The notes under the pieces are model-generated. The model did not search any database. It was given only the letters and a program-made list of their open reading frames with translations, and was not told the origin of the DNA. Both the position numbers and the translations under genes were made by a program. From Carposina sasakii (Eukaryota; Arthropoda; Insecta; Lepidoptera; Carposinidae), in NCBI GenBank assembly GCA_014607495.2, contig CP053170.1, positions 8,308,001 through 8,372,000 of the forward strand: a stretch of 64,000 nucleotides of DNA. Direction: 5' to 3'. This document shows positions 1 to 10,430 of the stretch, one piece after another (position 1 is the stretch's first letter; each line of letters opens with the position of its first letter).

Positions 1-2210
1 AAAGTAAAGGTTTCATTTAGAACCCGATTGAATGCACTAGACAGCATTAAATACATACATACATAGTTACATACATTCCCGTTGTGCAGATGCATTACAT
101 TTCATACAACCTGCTGCTGCTAGCAGCTTGTATGTAGCCTTGATTGGAAGCCCTTAATAGGTGCATGATAGGTTTAAATAAGTGAGTGATATTTATAGGT
201 ATAACGAAAGAGAGATTAACTCTAAATCTCAGTACAGAATGACAGACAACATTACTGTTTCATCCAGCTACCACACTAGACATACATAAATAAAGGTAGG
301 TGTGCTGGCGGGCGGTGGGCGGAGGGGGTGAATGCCCGCTCGGGTAATTGGTTCGCGCCCGAGGCGAGCCCGGAGTATCGCGCTTTAGCGACGGCGCCCG
401 TCGACCGCGACGAGGGAGGTGTGGAGTCGAATTTTGGATACAGATTTGGGTAATATATTTTTAGCATTATACATATGGGTCTTTGTGTAGATTAGGGCGA
501 CTATACTCGGCTGACTGTTCTTATTTGATATTTGACTCCTTAAATACGGCTCAAAAATCATAAATATAGTACCTATTTACTACTAAATGTACCATCGCTG
601 GTAGGTACCTATAAACCTATAAATAAATCGCTGTGATTTGCTGCATTTGCAAAGTGCAATCTGCTATACGCCTCAAGCTTTCTAAAGCGCCTAACACAGC
701 TATTATGTACTACTATTCCGCTGTTATGTTACTTACTACTAGTATACCTACCTATAAAAGGTACTCATAAAAATATATATATTAAACATTCAGAAAAAAC
801 TTGTAGATTTTAGCTTGAGTATCGGAAATGCCATTCTTACAATTAAAAACAAATTCTTCTTCCTTAAAAATATTACAGTGAGAACGCGACTCCACCCCAC
901 GCCCTGGCTGCTGTTTGTCATGGCACCGCGGAGTTATAGCTATGTCATGCGGCCACCGACGCGCCACTTTATACATCCGACGCTACCGCCCGCCGCGCTC
1001 ACGGCCTGTGTGAACGCGCCGTTACTTGTAGGTATTTACTCGGGTGTTTAGTGAATTTCGACGAAGTTATGAAATGTTGGTGGCTTTGGGATGAAGTAGA
1101 GGTAGGTTATTTTAGCATTCGATTCGGAAGGTGAGAGGAAAAATTATTTTATGTAGATATAAAATAAAGATTTTCGGTATGTAACACGACTTAAAAAAAA
1201 CGGAGTCGGTTTTTGAATTCGACCGTACTAAATTCTTATCTGTCAAGTTTATTAGCCCTAAAGTTTGCCTGACTGAGTAGATCCTACTTACTTACTAAGG
1301 CGGTAGTAAGTAACTTTGAATTCGACATTTGGTAAGTCATAAGTTCTCATAAGTATACCCAGAAAGTAGCCTAAGTATTTTACAGTATTTCTGATCAAAA
1401 TAGGCTAGACTGTGACGAATAGGTACTTAATTTATATAGGTAATTAATCTAACTTAACCCCGGCTGGCTATCAAAAGTATTATGAAATCTGTGTCGATCG
1501 AAGCTAAAAGACAAAATTGTTTCTCATCAGAGTATTATATTAAAATTCTTCCCTTCTGACCTATGACACTACTGACCACACTACCGGTAGTATCGCGGAG
1601 AATGGGATTTAAGGCGGTGTGATCAGACAAAAGAGGCATTTTAGAATCGATTTTTTAAATACTTGTCCGATTACCACAGCTCTAATTTTTTTATATGTTA
1701 TTATTTAAATCTTTATCTAGTTTGTGGCCAACGTGGAAACTCAATTACTTAAAAAATTCTCGATAGAATTTCGATTTGAAAATTACCTTTTTTACGATTT
1801 TATAAGCGAAATATCTTGAAAACTACTGTGAATATCAACACGAAACCTGCATAGTTGTATAGCGCTTTATCAGATCTAGTTTATGGCCAAAGTACATTTT
1901 TTGTAAATTTTGTAGATAATTAACAATTAATCAAAAACACATCTACAACTACGCTGTGTTCTAATCCTTGCACTGGCTAGTCTCGCTCGGAACATTCAGT
2001 ACCGCCGTGACCACTGTCAACGCCGGTTCTGTGCTTGTTTTTTCGCGCGCAAATACATAATATAAAATACTATATTTATTTAGTAAGTAGACTTGGGAAA
2101 TCGTAGTGTAACAAAAGTTAAAAAAGAGAGACCTTACGTAAAAAAGACTTACGTAGAAAACGTTAAATACCTACCTACATAGATACTTTATAGTATGTTT
2201 TAGATTGTAC
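1..2210. other. No gene seen; CpG-rich patches at about 300-425 and 880-1035
   Basis: AT-rich sequence without a convincing exon. Two short CpG-rich patches stand out; they open spurious frames on both strands. They may be regulatory islands of the NOL4-like gene, whose intron or downstream part should cover this side. Confidence 0.4.
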
Positions 2211-2435
2211 TAACGCCCGCCCACGGCTTTGCCCGCGTGAGAGTGCCTTACTCCCGTGCGAAGCCGAGGCGGGTACCTAGTTACATTATAAACCTTCCTT
2301 GTGAATCACTCTATCTATTAAAAAAACCGCATCAAAAAAATCCGTTCCCTAGTTTGAAAGATCTAAGCATACATAGGGACAGACATCAGAAAGCGACTTT
2401 GTTTTATAATATGTAGTGATTTCGTATTTTAAAAT
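2211..2435. repeat. Dispersed repeat (CGCATCAAAA-TCCGTTCCC), copy 1
   Basis: CGCCCGCCCACGGCTTTGCC to GCGACTTTGTTTTATAATAT. Closely similar to 8227-8450, and a diverged partial copy lies at 51995-52125. Confidence 0.7.
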
Positions 2436-2671
2436 GATATTCATAAGTAGGTAATTATGTTACGTGTCTATTTTACCATTTCTATGACCTAGTATAATTT
2501 TATGTATCTACTTAGTTTTTTTTAGATCCACAAAATCCCGGGAAAAAATCCGGGATTTTTCCGAACATTTTGTGCAAAAGTTTACGTGTGTTAGTTAGTA
2601 TAGTCCTCTTTATGACATTAAACTGCAAATAACTTAGTATTAATAGCAAATATAACAAGTAGCAGTATATA

Positions 2672-2936
2672 CAGGATGTAACAAAAAGGGTATGGTAAGC
2701 GAAATACTATAAAAACAACCCACTGTAGATAACATATCCCGAAATTTTTAGACTAGAAATCGCATGTTTATTTTTCAAGATTGTATGTTCATAATATTCC
2801 CGAGTGGGTTAGGTGTTCTCCATACTATCTGGACAAATAAATATGTGATTTTTAGTCTCAAATTTTGGTGATAGGTTCTTTATAGTGGGTTATATTCATA
2901 GCTTTTCGGTTAACATACCCCTTTTGTTACACCCTG
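2672..2936. mobile_element. M1 foldback MITE, copy 1
   Basis: Ends CAGGATGTAACAAAAAGGG and TTTTGTTACACCCTG, flanked by TA on both sides. Almost the whole 265 bp is one long imperfect palindrome. Confidence 0.85.
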
Positions 2937-3043
2937 TATATACACCACTTTGGGGGATAATGGGCGTGACTATTATGTATATAGGTATATGTATATGATT
3001 TCAAATTGTTTCGAACATAAATCCCTAAGTTGCCCGCGAATCC

Positions 3044-3710
3044 CTAGCTGTCCCGCGACTTCGTCCGCGTGAAATAGTGACTTTCGGCAGCATTTTAATT
3101 TTTTTTAGGCTAATTATTTTGCAAGTAAAACACATGTACATTAAAATAAGTTATTAAGCTTATTTGAGTACATTTTTATATGCGACGTTTTTAGTACGAT
3201 TTTTAAAAGAGCTGTTTGTTGCATATTGTCCTGCTTGATAATCATTATGAAGTTGTACTCGCATATTTGTAGTGAGACAAAACTTTTAAAAATGACGTAA
3301 ATTCCATACAAACATTCATCCCCTATTTCAACCCCTTACATTCCTTTTTTGCATATGGCGCGCAGTGCTTGGCAAGTTTCTTACTTAATTCTCTGTATTG
3401 TTCTGTTCTATATTTTTATTTTCTGAGCCCTAAGCTTTTTTCCGATGTCATCACACAAAATTTTTCACCCCCTATTTTTAGCCCCTTTAGGGTATTCTTT
3501 TACAAACTTTGAATGTCGTATTTATTTATATCTAATGAAAAGCCTAAAAGCTTTTAGCTTAAAAAATGACGTAATTTCCATACAAACTTTCATCCACTAT
3601 TTCAACACCTTACATCTCTTTTTTTCATTTAAATCGGTTCAGTAGTTTAGGCGTGATTGCGTAACACACAGACAGACAGAGTTACTTTCGCATTTATAAT
3701 CCGAAGGAAG
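3044..3710 (-). mobile_element. Helitron-like element, minus orientation
   Basis: On the minus strand it runs from ATTATAAATGCGAAAGTAAC near 3700 to a 3' end CACGCGGACGAAGTCGCGGG then ACAGCTAG at 3044. The inner part carries two diverged copies of a block with CATACAAAC..TTCATCC..TATTTCAAC. Confidence 0.65.
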
Positions 3711-3885
3711 AATTTGAAGATCATACTTTAATACCACTTTGGGGTAGAAGAGTTATAAATAATAATGTGTATTATTCAGCAACTGCAACCTATAACCGAT
3801 CATAGTTATTTGTTTAGGAGATATTTTTTAATTGCACATCAAATAAATAATCGCCCATCAATTTAATCTCATCTTTTATTTATTA

Positions 3886-4105
3886 CATACATACATACAT
3901 ACATATAATCACGCCTTTATCCCTTACGGGGTAGGCAGAGTACCAAGGGCCGATAGATATATAGACATGGTGCCACTTCTGACCAATTTTGAGGGTATAG
4001 TTGAGATATACAAGTTCGGTTAGTAGTGACAGATGGTCAGCCCATCGCCTACAAAATATCAAGACCCTCTTGTTCCTCTACTGACTTGTACAGTATGCCC
4101 TTTAT
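3886..4105 (-). repeat. Repeat A (SINE-like), copy 1
   Basis: On the plus strand: a (TACA)n run, then CGCCTTTATCCCTTACGGGG, TGGTGCCACTTCTGACCAAT and CAAGACCCTCTTG. The same order recurs at 36226-36440 and 52756-53010, and as a fragment in the opposite direction at 42225-42297. The TGTA-type 3' tail suggests mobilisation by the LINE family at 33427. Confidence 0.75.
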
Positions 4106-7100
4106 ATACTTTATTACAGCAATTAAATTATTTTAGTACAAATAAACTCAATGTTTTACAAAACAACTACAGCAGATAATTCGAAAATACATAATATCAG
4201 CCCAACATAAACTGTTTTCCTCGAATGCAAGACAAATTAATACCTTTTGGTACAAAAATACTACAATCTCATCATAAATACTGACTGCACATCAAATTAA
4301 CCTTAGCGCACAACTAGTATAAGACGAATGACGTTTTGTCGGTGTAACAGTTCCCTTTTCATACAATGATAAAAATAATAAGTTAGGTTAGGTTAGAGTA
4401 TGACAAACAACGCACGAGCCGAGCGAGCGGAACGAGCGTGCCGCGGCAGCTGCCGATGAAGTTTCAGAATCGAATTGATGAAACGATATTTTAGTGTTGA
4501 TCTCACTCATTATGTTATGTTTTGTTTATTTAATTCGGCCTTAGAAAATGGCTTAAAAACAAAAATTTTACCAATAGACGATTTTAAAAAAAACCAGTTA
4601 CGCTCAAAACGTTCAAAAACCTGATCAACCCTAATAGAGAGTCACAAGTAATTCAAAAAACAGCTATGTATCACACAATAACCAATAAGCCCATTTAACT
4701 AGTCGATATCGCCCGATACAATTGGCGCGGAAAACAAACATTAGGTACGGATAATCAAAATAAAAATGCATTTCCTGCGAGTTAAAATATTGTCGTGTAA
4801 CTCAACCCTATAGCACTTGTTCAGCATTCCAGTATTTGCCTGGCTGTCATCTACACCCTGTAAATTTTTTAATTATATTTACAATTTACGCAGTAAGCAA
4901 CGTAACGTATTTGTAAGTTACAAAATTGATTATACAGGAAAGAAATTAAAATCCCGGCAATTAATCCCGAATTCAACCAGAATACGGATGGCGACAGAAT
5001 AAGGACGTCCGCGGCAGATTGCGCTGGTTGCGGGGGGCGCCCCGCAGTTACGTCTACCTCAACCCCCTCAAATACCTAAAATTCGTCTATTGGAGCGCCT
5101 TAAACTTATCTACCAACACACAAACGACCGATAAGCAGATAAGCTAAGCAGAGAAGCTACATTTTAGATGACGACGACGGAGTATGAAAACTCGATGCGC
5201 TAATCGGCCAAATATGTTAATTAGGTAGCCAGTGGCGCCGCTATTAAGTTCAGAAACAATATGGTTGACGTTTGCCAAACTCCTTATCGGCTCCTGCGCG
5301 CACTGCGATGCTGGTACTGTACCGCCGCACGGACGCCCGCAATGACGCGGTTGTCTCTCGCTCGCAAAAAAGTGCGAATCTGGTGCAAAATTTTTTTTTG
5401 GGGCACCTACATACACACTGCGAAATTATTGTACTATACATGGTGTTTGTGTGCTACGGGCGTCTACGAGTATGTGCATTTATGCAGAAAAACGCAGTCA
5501 ATTTGCTCAACTTTGGACCCTAATTATCTTGGGAACTAGACTTCCCAGGTATACTTCCATGGAGAAAAATGATCGTGATGATGAGAAGATTCCGTAGTTT
5601 TCGGGAACGTTGACGACTAAAAATCACCTGTATGTGTAGTTAGTTAGCCGCTGAGGTACCTGATAAGTACAAAAACTCGCCGCCCGCCGTGGGCCATCAT
5701 GGTGAAGGCTGGTGATGGGGGAACTTTTTAACAGAGAATGTAATCTCGCTCGATGGCAATGATCACCGCAGCCTAACTATAAAATAAATAAATAATAAGA
5801 CAACACCTACCAAATACCAGAAAATCATGAAACGCAAGAACTTGTCAACCAAGCCACGACGGACGCGGCGAAGCTGCGGCAGGCTCAGAATGGGCTCAGA
5901 ATAATCAAGCCCATAAACAATGCGAGGCGGGCATGCGCGAGGCTTATCTATACTTTTGGCGCGCCTTTGACGCAACCGGTCCCGCCCGCGTCATCCAGTG
6001 TAATTTACCGCCGGCCGAGCGGGAGCGGCCCGGGACCGATTTATGGTGTAATTTTTACAATGCCATGCCAGTGCCAGACCGCAGTGCCATGCCGCCGCGC
6101 CGGCCGTCCGCCGCCCCTGGCCGATAGGAAGTTGGTCTGAAATAAATACTATTTTCCTCAATTTCCCTACTTATATTAACCCTGATGCGTGTCTGTCACC
6201 TTAACATGACAGTTCACAAAAAGGTAACACTTGTTTGGTAGTTAGATAAAACAGAACACATTCCGCGAACTTTATCTTTGATGTTCAGAGTTGTCGATCA
6301 TAAAATTTAATAAAATTAGAATAGAATTATATTTCTATTAAAATTAGGTAAATGGACGTATTTATTCAACAACCAGACCATAGAAAATTTAGAATAGCTA
6401 TAACTAACAACTATGGTATGGCGTACTTATGGGAGGTCGGTTTACCATCGTAATTTTTACATGATGGTTAGCCGATCTTCCTTATTAGGTAAATTGAGTA
6501 AAGTAGGGTCAATTTTAATTGTAATTTTAACTAAACAATTATTTTATATCAATGAATTTTATATAGGTACCTACCAAATACGTGATATAATTTTACGTTA
6601 GTTTAATATAAATAAATGACGTTATTTTACCAACAAAATGTATCACAGCCGGGTTGTCACATCGCTTATATGTCTTTTCGAAATTTGTGGATGGTTTAGG
6701 AAACAGCTACACTCTCATAAATCTTAACATCAAGAATCACATAAAACCAGCCTAACTTACAATCTTGTTCCAATCTAAACTATTCTAAACGCGCCCCGCG
6801 CTTGTGACGACAACCCCATATTGAGCCGCTAGCCCCCTCCCGCAGCGTGATGATGCAGAATAATTTAATTGCTGCGACGACTGCATCCGCCGTCGCTGGA
6901 GTATTTTTATTGTGCGGCCCGTCACCTCAGATCGGCTGGCTTGTTTTACTTACGTACGCTTAAAGTTTGACGATCTCTCTTGCATTGTAGATGCAACGCA
7001 ATATAAGTTTTTATGTTGATCTTTACCTTCGTCTTGCGTTGATACTTTATTGAACTGGTTTAATAAGTTTTTATTCATGGCTTCTTTCTCAATACTTGCG

Positions 7101-8226
7101 TCAAAAAATAAAATAAAAAGGTGCAAGTTTAGTGATCAAAATAATAAAATTTCGCTTTCCTGAGCCCACGAGTTAAATCGATAAATCTAAAACAATGCGG
7201 AGAGACGTCTACAAAATCATCGATACTTTCGATACGAATCACTAGGGCAGCATAATGAGACAGGAGTTACCGACAACGCGACGCGGTGACTCGAACAAGC
7301 GGTGTAGCATCGATCGCTCTTATCGCCCACATATCGGTTCGCGAGTGCGGTCGCCAGGCTACCTATTGTTCTGCTCGTTTTTGCTAAAACCCAAGGGAGC
7401 GTTCAGCGTATATAAATTGAATGTGAGCGTTTGTTTGAAATTTCACACCGCCTGTTGTAGTGTAGACCGCAGACTTGCGAAATGTGTTGAGTTGGTCACT
7501 GCACTTGCATGTGTGATGCATTATTTTCATGTTTAGTTTGTATTTTGGTTATCATAAATGTTTTAAGAGTTGTGTTTGGATGAATCATAAAAATGAACGT
7601 CACAAGATTAAAGTAAAATGTATCATCTGTCAGATGTACATAACCTTCATTTAACTGCATTTTTTCCCCGTGTGTCATTGAACTCTTCTTATTTTCCTAT
7701 TTTTAAATATGTACTTTTGAGAGGTTATTAAACATTACACTGTCTACATATTAATTATTTCTGTGATTACACTACACTCAAATCGGCAATAAACAACTCT
7801 AGCATGCCTTATGAATCTTATCAATCATTGTAACTTCTGTAACTAATCATCTCAGGACAATAAAGAGATAAACACACTACATTCTTAAAATAAAATTATG
7901 TACCAGTTAGCAAATTAACCTAAACATTTTTGGGAAAGTAGGTTTACTGTCGCGAAATTTTAAACGGTGGAACGATGGGAAATATTATTAATAAGCTGCG
8001 AGTTCAGGTGAGGCCAGGATAGTCGGCTCTTTAATAAACATGAGGCGGGCTGGGCCGCTAATAATAAATGAGGCAGTGGCAGTGCTGGCACGACGAACAC
8101 CCGCCATGCGGGCGTAGTCTACCTGTGTATAAATTGTGGACTAATCTTGTGGAAACAACTTCATCAAGTTATATTATGATGATTTGATAAACTTGTAAAG
8201 ACAATAGATCTACATAATTGACTAGC
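4106..8226. other. No gene seen; CpG-rich patches and a TATA-like site
   Basis: CpG-rich patches occur at about 4400-4460, 5000-5060, 5870-6130 and 6780-6930. GTATATAAAT at about 7408 is TATA-like on the plus strand and follows a CpG-richer stretch (7260-7400), but no exon follows it. The rest is AT-rich without recognised features apart from the M2 half at 5455. Confidence 0.35.
5455..5630. mobile_element. M2 MITE, right half
   Basis: From GGCGTCTACGAGTATGTGC through ATGCAGAAAAACGCAGTC to the right end GACTAAAAATCACCTG followed by TA. The left half is absent. Confidence 0.75.
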
Positions 8227-8450
8227 GGCCGCCCACGGCTTTGCCCGCGTGAGAGTGCATTACTCCCGTGCGACGCCCGGGCGGGTCCCTAGTTATACAT
8301 TATAAACCTTCCTCGTGAATCACTCTAACTATTTTAAAAACCGCATCAAAATCCGTTCCCTAGTTTGAAAGATGTAAGCATACATAGGGACGGACAGACA
8401 GCGGCAAGCGACTTTGTTTTATAACATGTAGTGATATTACGAAACTACCT
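8227..8450. repeat. Dispersed repeat (CGCATCAAAA-TCCGTTCCC), copy 2
   Basis: Same start, GCCGCCCACGGCTTTGCCC, same core CCGCATCAAAATCCGTTCCC and same end as copy 1; the identity is high along the whole length. Confidence 0.7.
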
Positions 8451-8510
8451 ACGAAAAGAATTGTTTTGAGTTTGACATGAATTTGGTGATCATTCATACC
8501 AAAAGCTACA

Positions 8511-8556
8511 TAATGGGGATCGGTTGATCCTACTATAGCTCAACCGATCCCCATTA
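8511..8556. repeat. 17-bp perfect hairpin
   Basis: TAATGGGGATCGGTTGA and its complement flank the 12-base loop 8528-8539. No repeat family in this window contains it. Confidence 0.85.
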
Positions 8557-9012
8557 CTCCCCTTAATAAGTGGTCATAAATAAGCTAGTAGCATAAGTAG
8601 CATATAATTACCATTATTACCTACCTATACTTACGAGTATACATAATGATGTCGTCATCTTCAAAGCGTTATCTTACGTATAGTCGTCTATAGTCACGGA
8701 TATAATCCCAAAAGGAGTAGAACTGCAGGAGAGCCAACAAAGAAATCATTCAGCCGTATTAAGCTTAGCTTGTTAATTTGTTAATGGCCCAAGTGAATAC
8801 TCTCTGAGTCCTGTTCCATTGTCCGATATACGTTTTATTATATTAATGGAGTTGGCGCCTTATACAAAAAAAAACAATTTTATTATAAATTTTCCAAGAT
8901 ACCTACTATTATACCATAAATTCTAGTGTGGGAAATGCCGCACCGTATTGTATCAGTAATTCAAAACCGGTTACGTTTCTGGAAAAAATATCAAGCTATA
9001 AAAGTAGCTTAC

Positions 9013-9531
9013 CTTTAGCGGTGGACTGGGAATGTACAGTGGTGGATCGTTCTGAGAGCCGCCATAGATCTCCTGTCCATCTGGTCCTCTAGTGCAGCCA
9101 TCAGCATCCAACACGCTATAACGGCAGACGATTCCATCCGCAGCCTTAGCTTCATAGCCCGTCGGCTTGCCCACATGAAAACCTTTGGCTTTCACCCAGA
9201 AACGGAATTTAGAACTGTCCGAACTATTGCATTCTTCCCCACGCAATGTACGCAAAATCCTAGCGCATTTTTTCAACGTTATGGTTTTAGTTTTTGCCAA
9301 ATCTCCATAGGTCTGAATGACCCAAGGTTGGTAAGTCGAAAACAAGTCTAGTTTAGGATCTCCCGTTTGGATTTTCGGCCTTTTGTTATTGTTTTGCTCA
9401 TTTTTCTTATCCGATTTTGAACTGCCTGCTGTCGATTTACGTTTTGATGGCTTTTTAGGAGTCTTCTCAGGTATAGCTTCTTGTGTTAACTTCTTTCGAA
9501 GTCCGCGATCTGATATCATAGCAGCTGCCAT
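9013..9531 (-). CDS. NOL4/NOL4L-like protein, N-terminal coding exon (partial gene)
   Basis: A 173-codon exon starts at ATG 9531 (context AAAATGG, with an in-frame TAA about 65 bases upstream) and ends at a strong donor AAG|GTAAGC (GT at 9012-9011), phase 0. Residues 1-60 are basic and lysine-rich (KKPSKRKS, NNNKRPK), like a nuclear or nucleolar localisation segment. Residues of about 66-115 carry the conserved block PWVIQTYGDLAKTKTITLKK, then RILRTLRG and SKFRFWVKAKGFHVG. Human NOL4 has the equivalent order: a W-x3-TYGD-x3-KTKT block, a KFKFWVKSKGF block, then a glycine. NOL4 and NOL4L are nucleolar or nuclear proteins of poorly known function. Downstream exons are not visible to the left and probably lie outside the window or in small exons of the 1-9 kb region. 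Confidence 0.78.
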
Positions 9532-9608
9532 TTTTATAGTGTCCGCTGTATTAATCCACGGGTATTTATCGTTTATCCATAATAATGCACTATTTTATAA
9601 AGGTAAAT

Positions 9609-9851
9609 CTATACAATACATAATTTTAAATTAGTTATAAGTAAGTTCAGACTGATCGTTGGTACTTTTGTCCCCATCAGTACCTCCCCCACCTTCTGGG
9701 AATACTCAGAGACAAGATTGTTTCTCAAAAAAGTTAGGGTCTCCAAAGTTCTAGTATTGCATGCGTACAACTTTTCGAACGCAAACTTTCGACCGAGAAC
9801 AACTTCACGCGAACCTAAAGGACTTTCTATAAAATAAACTTTTCTCGACAT
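9609..9851 (-). CDS. Candidate coding exon upstream of the NOL4-like exon, unrecognised
   Basis: An open frame of 80 codons starts MSRKVYFIESPLGSREVVLG and is rich in charged and mixed residues through about residue 65 (NTRTLETLTFLRNN, SEYSQKVGEVLMG), which looks more protein-like than the other short frames here. It lies 80 bp upstream of the NOL4-like exon on the same strand and 300 bp downstream of a CpG-rich patch. Two possible donors occur inside it (CAGAAG|GTGGGG and GGGGAG|GTACTG near 9690-9700), so the true coding part may stop there and join a downstream exon. I recognise no domain. It could be an alternative first exon of the NOL4-like gene, a separate small gene, or chance. Confidence 0.35.
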   Translation of the reverse strand: MSRKVYFIESPLGSREVVLGRKFAFEKLYACNTRTLETLTFLRNNLVSEYSQKVGEVLMGTKVPTISLNLLITNLKLCIV

Positions 9852-10159
9852 GGGGCGGAAGGGGCGGGCGGCTTGTCGGCTTGTAGTACCTCCTTCATTT
9901 AGGATATGAAAGGTGTCTTTTCTTTTATCAATTTATTTGTTGTATTATTACTGGTTACACGGCGCAGTAGCGGAGATTCCAGCTTAGAATCTACAATTAA
10001 ATCCTTATTTATTAGCCATTGAATCCTATTAAAAAATTTTAGTTTGCAAATCCTATTTCATTTATTTACAGCCAAAAATATAACACAACTAAACAAAATT
10101 CGTTACATAAAAAAGAGACGCAACCAAAAAATACCTCGGTCAATCAAAAAACAAAAGTA

Positions 10160-10430
10160 CCAAACGACCGGCGAAGTTCGCACCTTGCAAGTTTCGTCCC
10201 AGGCCGAACGCGACGCAACGTGGGGTACAGGGCGGCCTCTCGCGTGGGACGCGCGCGGTATACTGTCGATCGAGTCGTCGAAATGCCGGCCGAACGGGAC
10301 GGGACGGGCCAGCACGTGCGGGACGGGCCGCTAGCCGCTAATTGCCCGCAAAACAATGGACGATCGGCCGCGCCACTATAACGCACACTCGTCCTTCGTG
10401 GCACCGCGCCATTGTTCTGCGTTATTATGT
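10160..10430. promoter_or_regulatory. CpG-rich patch, possible promoter of the NOL4-like gene
   Basis: This 270-bp stretch is far richer in G+C and CpG (many CGCG, GGACGGG and GGCCG motifs) than the AT-rich surroundings. It lies 300-600 bp upstream of the two minus-strand open frames at 9609-9851 and 9013-9531. Both strands have spurious open frames here because stop codons are rare in GC-rich DNA. No core promoter motif fixes a start site. Confidence 0.35.

Noticed and set aside
4382..4396. TTAGGTTAGG run as a telomere remnant
   Set aside because: Only about three TTAGG units; similar short runs occur by chance or in transposons (again at 40155), so no interstitial telomere array is supported.
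5144..5539. Several overlapping frames of 60-90 codons on both strands
   Set aside because: Mutually overlapping, no domain, and partly made of the M2 repeat.
7408..7420. TATA box with a plus-strand promoter
   Set aside because: A TATA-like motif alone in AT-rich DNA is weak, and no downstream exon with splice signals was found.
10044..10404. Overlapping frames on both strands as genes
   Set aside because: They lie in a CpG-rich patch where stop codons are rare; neither has family resemblance or splice support.
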